Source: Candidatus Geothermarchaeota archaeon (GTDB lineage Archaea; Thermoproteota; Nitrososphaeria; Geothermarchaeales; JDFR-13). From it: a stretch of 44,307 nucleotides of DNA. The position numbers and the translations under genes were made by a program. A model generated the notes under the pieces. That model was not told the origin of the DNA, made no database searches, and saw only the letters and a program-made list of their open reading frames with translations. Location of the stretch: contig WAJV01000101.1 in the NCBI GenBank assembly GCA_015523725.1, positions 1 through 44,307 on the forward strand, in the 5' to 3' direction. This document shows, piece by piece, positions 8,500 through 15,653 of the stretch (position 1 is the first letter of the stretch; every line of letters starts with the position of its first letter).

Positions 8500-9726
8500 T
8501 TATCCAATATCGATCTTTCTTCCATACATGATTCTAGGCAGCAGTCTTGCTATTATATATCTTTGGATTTCACTGGTTCCTTCATAGATAGTGGTTATTA
8601 TAGAGTCCCTTAAATATCTCTCTATACCTGTTTCGAAGTCGACTCCCACTCCTCCATGGATTTGTACGGCTTGTCTAGAGCAGTATTCAGCTGTTTCTGT
8701 GGCGAATGCTTTTGCCGCGCTCCCAGCTAGAGCTACTTCTGGGAGGGATTTATCGGGATTTTGTAGTTGTTTCTCGCTTATTTTCGCTGCCCAGTATGTT
8801 AATAGCCTAGCTGCTTGTAGTCTCATGAACATCTCTGATATTTTGAATGAGACTCCCTCTAATTGGTATATCTTTTTGCCGAAGGCCTCCCTATTTATCG
8901 AATATTCAAAGGCCTTTTCGAAGGCTGCTTGGGCTATTCCAACAGCTTGGGCTGCAATATTTATTCTAGTGAAGTTTAATAGGGTCATTGTGTAGTAGTA
9001 TCCCATACCCTCTTCTCCTATTAAATTATCGGAAGGAACCCTGGCATCATTGAAGATTAGTTCATAGGGTCTGTCTCCACGCATACCAAGTACATTTAGT
9101 TTTGAGCCGACTTTTAATCCCGGAGTATCTTTATCTACAATAAATAATGACATTCCTTCATGCATTCTGTTTCTATTAGGTGGTGATGTTCTAGCCAATA
9201 CTATTATATATTTGGCATATTCTACTGTACTAATGAAGATCTTTCTTCCATTTAGAATGTAGTAATCACCTTTTTTCTCTGCATGGGTTTGGATTCCGGC
9301 CACCCAGCTTCCAGCTTGAGGCTCTGTATACGCCCCGGCCGCCGCTTTTCCATTTGCTATACTTGGTAAGTACTTTCTCCTCTGATCTTCAGTTCCCCAT
9401 AGGAGTAAGGCTAGTATTGGAAAGTCTGTTGTGTCGATGATTACCCCTATAGATGGGATTTTTCTACTTATTTCCTCTATTACAATCATTTTTGATATTT
9501 GGTCTCCGCCTTGACCACCATATTTTTCGGGGATTCCTATGCTGAATACCCCCATATTCGCTAGCTCATTGTAAATTTCTTGAGGAAGCTTATCTTTTAT
9601 CTCTATCTCTTTCCATAGTGGAGCCAGTTTTTCCTCTGCATATTTTCTCATTGTTTTCCTTAGGATCTCGTGCTCCGGCGTGATTGAAACATTATATATC
9701 TCTATCGAGTTGAATGGACTTACCAT
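8500..9726 (-). CDS. Acyl-CoA dehydrogenase
   Basis: FAD-dependent dehydrogenase introducing the alpha-beta double bond in an acyl-CoA. Of normal length (408), it shows the helical N-terminal domain, the flavin-contacting AYTEPQAGSW block and the GRKIFIST beta-domain block. The C-terminal QIHGGVGVDFETGIERY segment precedes TIYEGTSEIQR, where Glu near 382 is at the usual catalytic-base position. ATG 9726 has the ribosome-binding site AAGGTGAT. No thiolase, enoyl-CoA hydratase or ETF gene is in the window, so its pathway is unclear. It heads the minus-strand run that continues into the sugar symporter, though the relation may be mere proximity. Confidence 0.92.
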   Translation of the reverse strand: MVSPFNSIEIYNVSITPEHEILRKTMRKYAEEKLAPLWKEIEIKDKLPQEIYNELANMGVFSIGIPEKYGGQGGDQISKMIVIEEISRKIPSIGVIIDTTDFPILALLLWGTEDQRRKYLPSIANGKAAAGAYTEPQAGSWVAGIQTHAEKKGDYYILNGRKIFISTVEYAKYIIVLARTSPPNRNRMHEGMSLFIVDKDTPGLKVGSKLNVLGMRGDRPYELIFNDARVPSDNLIGEEGMGYYYTMTLLNFTRINIAAQAVGIAQAAFEKAFEYSINREAFGKKIYQLEGVSFKISEMFMRLQAARLLTYWAAKISEKQLQNPDKSLPEVALAGSAAKAFATETAEYCSRQAVQIHGGVGVDFETGIERYLRDSIITTIYEGTSEIQRYIIARLLPRIMYGRKIDIG

Positions 9727-9853
9727 ATATTTATCACCTTTAAATTTTATATTCCTCTGTCTATTGAATTAAGGATTTTGCGGTCTTCGGTTTATGGAGA
9801 GCTAAGAAAATTGTTTTTACTTATATCTAACTATTTATATTTTAATTAAAAAA

Positions 9854-9876
9854 TTGGATACTTATTATATATCCAA
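9854..9876. promoter_or_regulatory. Inverted repeat beside the CopD-like gene promoter
   Basis: TTGGATA and TATCCAA are perfect 7-bp inverted half-sites separated by 9 bp. They lie just before a TATA-like TTATATATT (about 9879-9887) and ~60-80 bp before the ATG of the CopD-like gene, in the divergent region shared with the acyl-CoA dehydrogenase. The position is right for an operator next to the BRE/TATA elements. In AT-rich DNA a chance repeat is possible. Confidence 0.35.
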
Positions 9877-9934
9877 CTTATATATTTCTGCTATCATTTA
9901 TTATCAAGCTGTTTTATGCTGGTGTTGATATGAT

Positions 9935-10411
9935 ATGGCTGATTTTGCAAATATCTTGTTAGGATGGATACATATATTAGCAGTTGCTATTTGGATAGGT
10001 GGATCTATACTTATAGATTATGTGTTGCTCCCAAGTCTCGGGAATGCCTCTCCTGAGGTTAGGGGGAAAGTTTTAATGGGAATTACTAAGAAATTTAATT
10101 TAATTGCATGGGTATCAGTGATTCTTATAGGTGTTTCTGGAGTCGCTAGAGCTGAGTTGTTTGGTTTATTTGACCCAAATATATTGGGTTATACAGCGTT
10201 TGGCTTTGTTCTACAAGCTAAGATAACTCTATATTTTATCATGGTGTTAATAGGGTTGTTTATTACTAGACTGGGTCTTACACTTAAAAGGAATCCATCG
10301 TTCGAGTTGGCTATTAAAATTACTGGTAGAATAAAGAGATTGTCGGAGATCAACATTTTTTTGGGTATATTAGTAATTTTGCTTGCCGTTGCTTTGAGGA
10401 TGAGGATATAG
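9935..10411 (+). CDS. CopD-like / DUF2269-like four-helix membrane protein
   Basis: A 158-residue integral membrane protein with four hydrophobic helices. Helix 1 reads LGWIHILAVAIWIGGSILI, and the WIH...A.W.GG pattern is typical of the CopD copper-export domain superfamily and related small membrane proteins, where the His may bind metal or heme. The remaining helices lie near residues 50-70, 85-110 and 135-158, followed by a short basic tail. The ATG at 9935 is preceded by GGTGTTGAT. It is followed by an MFS exporter on the same strand after ~100 bp. Copper or another small-molecule role is a family-level inference; no other copper gene is nearby. Confidence 0.6.
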   Translation: MADFANILLGWIHILAVAIWIGGSILIDYVLLPSLGNASPEVRGKVLMGITKKFNLIAWVSVILIGVSGVARAELFGLFDPNILGYTAFGFVLQAKITLYFIMVLIGLFITRLGLTLKRNPSFELAIKITGRIKRLSEINIFLGILVILLAVALRMRI

Positions 10412-10514
10412 TTTCAGTTGTTTAATTCATTGGCGTCCCTATTAATCTTAATGCTATTATGATCTATGCTATATTTGATATGCTTATTTATGGCATAATA
10501 TAGTTATTAGTGAT

Positions 10515-11858
10515 ATGAGGCGAACCATCCTTTTTATCATTGTTCTATCATCTTTTCTTACTCCATATACATTATCATCTGTTAATGTAGCATTGCCCTC
10601 TATAGGTAGGGAGTTTAATGTAGATACAATTGTATTGAATTGGTTCGCGACTGCTTTTCTTCTTTCGACTGCCGTATTCTTAGTTCCTTTTGGAAGGATT
10701 GCTGATATTGTTGGTAGAAAGAGGGTTTATGTGGTTGGTTTATCTGTTTTTGCAGCCGCCTCATTATTATCTGGATTGGCTCCTTCGCCGACTTGGCTTA
10801 TTGTGGCTAGGTTTGTTCAAGGTTTGGGTGGAGCGATGGTTTTCGCTACTGGTATCGCTATATTAACTATAGTTTATCCTATTGAGGAGAGGGGGAAGGT
10901 ATTGGGTATCAACATTGCGTCTGTGTACGCAGGTCTGAGTGTGGGGCCGTTGTTAGGGGGAGTGTTAACTCAGTATTTGGGTTGGAGGAGCGTATTCTTA
11001 TTTACTGTTCCCTTTGGTTTTATTATTGCTTTGATGGCGTGGTTATGGCTGAGGGGGGAGTGGGTTGGTGCTAGGGGTGAATCATTTGATTTTATAGGGT
11101 CTATTCTCTATGCGGTGATGTTAATTGTCTTGCTTCTCGGTTTCTCTGAATTAACTATATATTATCTATTACTTGGAATTATATTGTTTATATTCTTTGT
11201 TTTTTGGGAATTAAGGGTTAACCATCCTCTTATTGATGTTAGGATATTTAGTAGGAGTTTAACCTTTTCATTATCAAATTTGGCATCTCTTTTAAACTAT
11301 ACATCTACCTATTCATCTACGTTTCTTCTTAGTCTTTATTTGCAGTTTATTTATGGTATGTCTCCTCAAGATGCAGGTTTGATTTTGTTATCGAGGCCTG
11401 TCGTGCAGTCTGTTTTTTCGCCTTTTGCGGGATGGTTATCTGATAGAGTGGAGCCTAGGGTTTTGGCCTCAATTGGGATGGGTTTGATTGCGGTAGGTCT
11501 TTATTTATTATCCTTTATTGGGTTAGATACCAGTATTTTTTATATAATTTCAGCGTTGGTGCTTATTGGTTTCGGATTCGCTTTATTTAGTTCGCCCAAT
11601 ACTAATGCGATTATGAGTTCGATTGAGAAGAAGTTTTATGGTGTGGCATCAGCTACTTTAGCGACGATGCGTGTGGTGGGTCAGACTCTTAGTATGGCGG
11701 TTGTTATGCTTATATCTGGAATTTATTTGGGTAGGGAATTATTAACACCCGCTACTTATATCTTGTTTATTAATACTATGGGGTCTTCATTTAAGGTCTT
11801 TGTGATTATTTGTCTGATTGGACTCATTGCTTCATTGTTTCGGGGTAAAATTCGGTAG
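10515..11858 (+). CDS. MFS drug-efflux-type transporter (DHA2/EmrB-like)
   Basis: A 447-residue major facilitator with 12-14 hydrophobic helices. Helix 1 carries SSVNVALPSIGREF, the usual DHA2 opening. The helix 2-3 loop has GRIADIVGRKRVY (motif A), and helix 5 has GLSVGPLLGG, the motif-C glycine-proline pattern typical of H+-coupled exporters. It probably expels a toxic compound by proton antiport. No TetR, MarR or PadR regulator lies next to it. Its end is 11 bp from the convergent membrane-anchored gene. The substrate is unknown. Confidence 0.88.
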   Translation: MRRTILFIIVLSSFLTPYTLSSVNVALPSIGREFNVDTIVLNWFATAFLLSTAVFLVPFGRIADIVGRKRVYVVGLSVFAAASLLSGLAPSPTWLIVARFVQGLGGAMVFATGIAILTIVYPIEERGKVLGINIASVYAGLSVGPLLGGVLTQYLGWRSVFLFTVPFGFIIALMAWLWLRGEWVGARGESFDFIGSILYAVMLIVLLLGFSELTIYYLLLGIILFIFFVFWELRVNHPLIDVRIFSRSLTFSLSNLASLLNYTSTYSSTFLLSLYLQFIYGMSPQDAGLILLSRPVVQSVFSPFAGWLSDRVEPRVLASIGMGLIAVGLYLLSFIGLDTSIFYIISALVLIGFGFALFSSPNTNAIMSSIEKKFYGVASATLATMRVVGQTLSMAVVMLISGIYLGRELLTPATYILFINTMGSSFKVFVIICLIGLIASLFRGKIR

Positions 11859-11869
11859 TATTTATAAGT

Positions 11870-12574
11870 TTATTTATTTATTTTCTTCAATTCTTCTGCT
11901 GGAATTCCTAATCCATTTGCGATTGTTTCTATCGTTATTTCTGGGTGTGTCTTCCTTATTCCTTCTATATATTTTTCTAGATATTCTTCGTAAGTGTATG
12001 CGTATTTGGATTCCCAATATCTCTCGAAGTTTCTTGTGAGTATTCCCGCTAGTGTCTCTGAATATATCTTCACTCCTCTGCGAGTGGGTTTTGTTTCACC
12101 CACTTCTATTGGAAACCCCATTACTATTGATTTTCCATCGGCTACTGTATATCTCAAGTCATAGATCATGAGGTTTTCGTGGAATTTTACTTGGGCTCCG
12201 ACTGATTTGTATCTGTAACCCATATATATCTTGTCTGGAGATTTAGGCATTACTAATCTAATTCTTACCCCATCATCCACTCTATTTTTCATTAGGCTTA
12301 GTAGATTATCTATAAGTGGCATATCTTCTTCCCTTGGCTTTGTTCCAGTTACTGTTGCAATCACCCATCCCTTTGCCTCCCTGTAAATATCGAATACAGC
12401 GTCGAAATATTCTCTTCGGGAGAGTAGGTCTATAGCTATCTTCATTTTATCAAGTAATAATAGTCTCCCCCTATATTCCTCTCTACTCTTGATAATTAGG
12501 TATATTGTGGTCAGTAGTAATATGGCTTCAACTAATAATAATAGGTCTATAATGTATATGCTGTATCCATCCAT
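11870..12574 (-). CDS. Membrane-anchored protein of unknown function (possible PLD/TrmB-C-like domain)
   Basis: A 234-residue protein with one N-terminal membrane helix (residues ~6-28), then a basic linker and a soluble domain facing the cytosol. The segment from ~55 to 160 (FDAVFDIYREAKGWVIATVTG, later GVRIRLVMPKS and KFHENLMIYDLRYTVADG) recalls the phospholipase-D-like sensor part of TrmB-type archaeal proteins: an early strand, then a helper strand, then a His followed by a strand and an Asp. Only a single His is evident and no HKD pair, so enzymatic activity is doubtful. The C-terminal ~40 residues are helical. It has no close partner gene. The assignment is a resemblance only. Confidence 0.55.
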   Translation of the reverse strand: MDGYSIYIIDLLLLVEAILLLTTIYLIIKSREEYRGRLLLLDKMKIAIDLLSRREYFDAVFDIYREAKGWVIATVTGTKPREEDMPLIDNLLSLMKNRVDDGVRIRLVMPKSPDKIYMGYRYKSVGAQVKFHENLMIYDLRYTVADGKSIVMGFPIEVGETKPTRRGVKIYSETLAGILTRNFERYWESKYAYTYEEYLEKYIEGIRKTHPEITIETIANGLGIPAEELKKINK

Positions 12575-12841
12575 ATCAATATAATTAAATCACATGTTTG
12601 TGAATTTAACACTTCGAAAATATTTTGCTTGGAGTGTAGTTAGAGTTTTGAATCTCGTTATTTTTTAGAGATTAGTGTTTTTAGGAGCATTACATATGTA
12701 TTCATGATTAAATGGTGTTATAGCATAAACAAAAATGTATGCTTTTTAACTAAAGTTAATAATGATTGGGAGGGAATGGATAATAATTTGAGTATTAGTT
12801 AATTTTATATTTGGTTTTCCACTCTATTGTTTGGTATAGTT

Positions 12842-13282
12842 ATGGAGTGTATTGTGAGGGATGTATCTCCCACGGATCTAAGTTATATAAGTGAGTTAGA
12901 GAGGAATATTTTTGGTTCAGATGCTTATTCAATACATTATTTATATTACTTATATAATAGTTGTATCTTCTTTAAAGTAGCGTTGGTTGAAGATTCTTTA
13001 GTGGGATATATCGCAGCTAAAGCTGAAAATAATAAGCTGCATTTAATAACGATAGCCGTGGCATCCAAGTATCGCCGTAGGGGGATTGGCGGATGTTTAC
13101 TAAAGCTGTTAATAGATTTTGGGAGATTTGGTGGGTTTAACTCAATTTTTCTCGAGGTTTCTGTTAATAGGCCTTATGCAATCAGATTCTATAGGAAGTA
13201 CGGGTTTAAGGTGGTTGGTTATATTAGGCATTACTATTCTGATGGTAGTGATGCATTGATTATGGAATTGCCACTAAAATAG
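12842..13282 (+). CDS. GNAT N-acetyltransferase (RimI-like)
   Basis: Transfers an acetyl group from acetyl-CoA to an amine, perhaps a protein N-terminus. The acetyl-CoA pyrophosphate loop reads RRRGIGGCLL (about residues 80-89), preceded by the strand LHLITIAVA. The C-terminal block has NRPYAIRFYRKYGF, as in RimI/Ard1 proteins. The ORF track opens at a TTG at 12827; I choose the ATG at 12842 (MECIVRDV), which gives the normal length of ~146. The 266 bp upstream hold no other gene that I can support. It stands alone between the minus-strand membrane protein and a small unknown gene. Confidence 0.88.
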   Translation: MECIVRDVSPTDLSYISELERNIFGSDAYSIHYLYYLYNSCIFFKVALVEDSLVGYIAAKAENNKLHLITIAVASKYRRRGIGGCLLKLLIDFGRFGGFNSIFLEVSVNRPYAIRFYRKYGFKVVGYIRHYYSDGSDALIMELPLK

Positions 13283-13387
13283 TTGTCATGTCTTATTACC
13301 ATATTTTCATTATTTTAATTATATGAATTATTCTGTTTATTGGATAAATATGTTCAACTAAATATATGGCTTCAATATTTTTTTGTT

Positions 13388-13702
13388 ATGTCTGAGGAAC
13401 CACGTATTTATAGTAATAGGGATATTGAGTGGATGATATTGGGTATACCCACTGGGCATAAGCATTTAAGATTGGTAATTAAGGTTAGTGATGGTTTAAT
13501 TGTTTTTCATGAGGCGACAATAGCAGCGATGGTTAGGGCATATATCGATATCAAGACACATCCAACTAGGAGAGCCGTGAAATTGGTCGGCGGCTATATA
13601 CCTAATAGGAAGGAGGGTTATGCAGATTACCAGTTGGTTGAGGTTGGAGATGGAGAGGATGAGATAATTAAGGATATTGATGAGATATTGGGTATTAATT
13701 GA
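13388..13702 (+). CDS. Small conserved-looking hypothetical protein (104 aa)
   Basis: I do not recognise this family. The ATG at 13388 gives MSEEPRIYSNRDIEWMILG; the TTG at 13340 would add sixteen residues of less typical sequence. The product is soluble and compact: a likely strand (LRLVIKVSDGLIVFHEA), a helix (TIAAMVRAYIDIKTH), then GGYIPNRKEGYADYQLVEV and an acidic tail. No cysteines or metal motif are visible. Its stop is 3 bp from the end of the convergent ACT-V4R gene. The strong alternation of strand and helix makes it look like a real protein. Confidence 0.65.
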   Translation: MSEEPRIYSNRDIEWMILGIPTGHKHLRLVIKVSDGLIVFHEATIAAMVRAYIDIKTHPTRRAVKLVGGYIPNRKEGYADYQLVEVGDGEDEIIKDIDEILGIN

Positions 13703-13705
13703 TAT

Positions 13706-14479
13706 CTAAATTATGTTTATCTCGAATCTGCACTTTGAATCACCTAAGCCGATGCACTGAGTCTCCCTGACGACTATTTTTTTATGAAGCATCGTCTCAA
13801 AAAACCCAGCTAATATTCCCCTAACATAGTTACTCTTCGGTTTTTCATCGGATAAATTGGATCCGGATACTTCACACTCCCATAATGAATCCATTGTTAT
13901 AACTACTTGTTTCTTATTTGCATACTCTTTATGGATGTCTGCCCAACCCCCTCCCCTAGCCAGTCCAGATAGTAGGGCTATTGCATCATCGATGGTATTG
14001 AGGTTGTATGGTTTACCATATATGTTATAGATCTCTTTACCGACTCCGTATCCTAGGTGATATAGAAAGGAGCTTCCCATATCAATTCCCATATTCTTTT
14101 TTATTCCGTTTATTATGCCCTTCATGTTTCCTAGGCCGAGTAGTATAGCTCTCATTCCCCCTATATCCTTTATACATAGTTTTGAGGGGAATATTACATC
14201 ATATATGGATGGAGCTATCTCTGCATTCAGTATATAAGTTTTATTCTTCTTCATTTCATCAAGTATATGTTCCGGAGTAACCTCTTTATCCACATCGGTA
14301 AAATCTATGGCTAAGAACAGACTATATACATCGCCTATCAATCTACATGTCTCTATGTATTCAATGTTTAAGCCATATTTCTCAGGTATTGAGGCGACGG
14401 CTTTTAATGCACCCGGCACATTCTTCAAATCAACCTCATAACCAATTAGTCTACGGCCTTTCTTTATTAGGAAGACCAT
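13706..14479 (-). CDS. ACT-V4R two-domain protein
   Basis: The first ~85 residues look like an ACT ligand-binding domain (GYEVDLKNVPGALKAVASIPEK, then IEYIETCR). Residues ~100-257 form a V4R (4-vinyl-reductase) domain, with the helical LYHLGYGVGKEIYNIYG, the strand carrying WECEVSG and the C-terminal QCIGLGDSKCRFEI whose two Cys are typical of the fold. V4R domains bind small molecules or hydrocarbons and act in regulation or tetrapyrrole and methanogen-related pathways; ACT domains usually bind amino acids. There is no DNA-binding domain, so it may be a sensor subunit. A second V4R protein lies at 37.4 kb. Start ATG 14479 is clean. Confidence 0.8.
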   Translation of the reverse strand: MVFLIKKGRRLIGYEVDLKNVPGALKAVASIPEKYGLNIEYIETCRLIGDVYSLFLAIDFTDVDKEVTPEHILDEMKKNKTYILNAEIAPSIYDVIFPSKLCIKDIGGMRAILLGLGNMKGIINGIKKNMGIDMGSSFLYHLGYGVGKEIYNIYGKPYNLNTIDDAIALLSGLARGGGWADIHKEYANKKQVVITMDSLWECEVSGSNLSDEKPKSNYVRGILAGFFETMLHKKIVVRETQCIGLGDSKCRFEINII

Positions 14480-14613
14480 ATGCCATCAAATTAAAATAAT
14501 TTTACAATATTATATTATAAATTAAATATGATGCTTTTTTATATATAATATGCATAAAACTACTGTCCATATTTTTGTCGATAATTATAGCTAGTTATGT
14601 GACATGCCTAAGT

Positions 14614-14910
14614 TTACTCATCGATAACTATTTCATATATGACTCCTCTGGAATTAGCCTCTATGTTGGCGCCTCCTGTTCTTTCATGACCCTGCTTGAA
14701 TTGGGGGCTATCTACCCATTTCCTAAATGCCTCCTCGTTATCCCATAATGTCATAACCATTATCTCGAGATCATCCTTTGATGCCAGTAGCTTAAATCCC
14801 CTAAATCCCCTAAACTTGTCAACCATTCTGCGTCTATTCTTAAACATCTCAAGTATTTTCTCGTAGTTTTCACTATCTTTAGGCTTTATGTGATTTACAA
14901 CAGCTATCAT
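14614..14910 (-). CDS. ABM-domain monooxygenase-like protein
   Basis: A 98-residue single-domain protein of the antibiotic-biosynthesis-monooxygenase/IsdG-like ferredoxin fold. Typical features are the opening strand MIAVVNHIKPKDSENYEKILEMF, the FRGFRGFKLL turn and strand, the TLWDNEEAFRKWVDSPQF block (W and F positions usual for the family), and a His in KQGHERTGG. Members include heme-degrading enzymes and quinol monooxygenases as well as proteins of unknown role, so the reaction cannot be assigned. It is a single gene, separated by ~135 bp from the ACT-V4R gene. Confidence 0.82.
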   Translation of the reverse strand: MIAVVNHIKPKDSENYEKILEMFKNRRRMVDKFRGFRGFKLLASKDDLEIMVMTLWDNEEAFRKWVDSPQFKQGHERTGGANIEANSRGVIYEIVIDE

Positions 14911-15030
14911 AAATTAATTAGAATTAACCCTATTGTTATTTAGGAGGCATATATATCTCAGACGTCAAAATGACTCTATATTTATACTTTTTATTTTTCT
15001 TATTAATCGCTTGAAATATATTAATTAATG

Positions 15031-15040
15031 TTTAAATATA
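15031..15040 (+). promoter_or_regulatory. TATA-like box for the CDGSH gene
   Basis: TTTAAATATA is centred about 28 bp before the ATG at 15063, the spacing expected for an archaeal TATA box in front of a leaderless transcript. No ribosome-binding site is seen before that ATG. Confidence 0.5.
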
Positions 15041-15062
15041 ACTCTGTTATACCGGTATATTT

Positions 15063-15236
15063 ATGAATGAAAAAATAACCCTTAAGTTTAGGAAGAATGG
15101 CCCTATCTTAGTGTATCGTGGTAGTGAGTTAGTCGCTGCTCTATGTAGGTGTGGTAATTCTACTAAGAAGCCCTATTGTAGTGGCGCTCATAAGGAAGTT
15201 GGGTTCCAGGCTGATGAACATACCCTTGAGCTCTAG
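15063..15236 (+). CDS. CDGSH-type iron-sulfur protein (57 aa)
   Basis: This gene is missing from the ORF track because it is short. Translation from the ATG at 15063 to the TAG at 15234-15236 gives 57 residues with CRCGNSTKKPYCSGAH at positions 28-43. That fits the mitoNEET-type motif C-x-C-x2-(S/T)-x3-P-x-C-D-G-(S/A/T)-H, with Asp replaced by Ser. It therefore probably binds one [2Fe-2S] cluster by three Cys and one His, for electron or cluster transfer. A TATA-like box lies ~28 bp upstream, suggesting leaderless translation. It converges with the DsrE-like gene, the two stops being 4 bp apart. Confidence 0.88.
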   Translation: MNEKITLKFRKNGPILVYRGSELVAALCRCGNSTKKPYCSGAHKEVGFQADEHTLEL

Positions 15237-15240
15237 ATTT

Positions 15241-15576
15241 TCACCAAACCATTGTCTTAACTCCATTCTTTATCTTTTTTGATATGTATTCGCCTACATA
15301 GAATACATTTAATCCAACTGATTCCAGTGTCGGAGTTAGCTTCATGCTGTCAGCTACTGCTTTACATGCTCCTATTGTGAGGCCTGTGTCGCTAGATATT
15401 TGCATTATGTCTTTTATTAGGTTTTTATTTTTAGCTATTTCATCTTCGGAGGGGCCGAAGAAGATTACCTCTACATCGTCGAACCATCCTCTTTTTTTGG
15501 CATTGCCTGCGTACATTACGGCTGTCTTTATTTTCTCTGGGTCTCTAGTGGCGATTATTACTAATAGGTTATCCAT
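15241..15576 (-). CDS. DsrE/DsrF-like family protein
   Basis: A 111-residue protein of the DsrE-like alpha/beta fold: an opening strand LLVIIATRDPEKIKTAVMYAGNAKK, then VEVIFFGPSEDEI and a helix, TGLTIGACKAVADS with a Cys at the position often used in the family, and a final strand NVFYVGEY. Members carry or relay sulfur, or have unknown roles. The single mid-protein Cys (~88) is a possible sulfur-carrier residue. Start ATG 15576 is supported by GGTGATCTAA. It lies downstream of the YyaL-like gene on the same strand (77 bp), with the CDGSH gene converging on it. Confidence 0.82.
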   Translation of the reverse strand: MDNLLVIIATRDPEKIKTAVMYAGNAKKRGWFDDVEVIFFGPSEDEIAKNKNLIKDIMQISSDTGLTIGACKAVADSMKLTPTLESVGLNVFYVGEYISKKIKNGVKTMVW

Positions 15577-15653
15577 TTAGATCACCTTGAATTAATATAT
15601 TAACATATTATATTTCTTATAATTGTGCTTCAATATATTAAATTGTTATATAT

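Noticed and set aside
12575-12841. 266-bp gap searched for a small RNA or short gene
   Set aside because: Only very short frames and no tRNA-like or stem-rich segment were seen.
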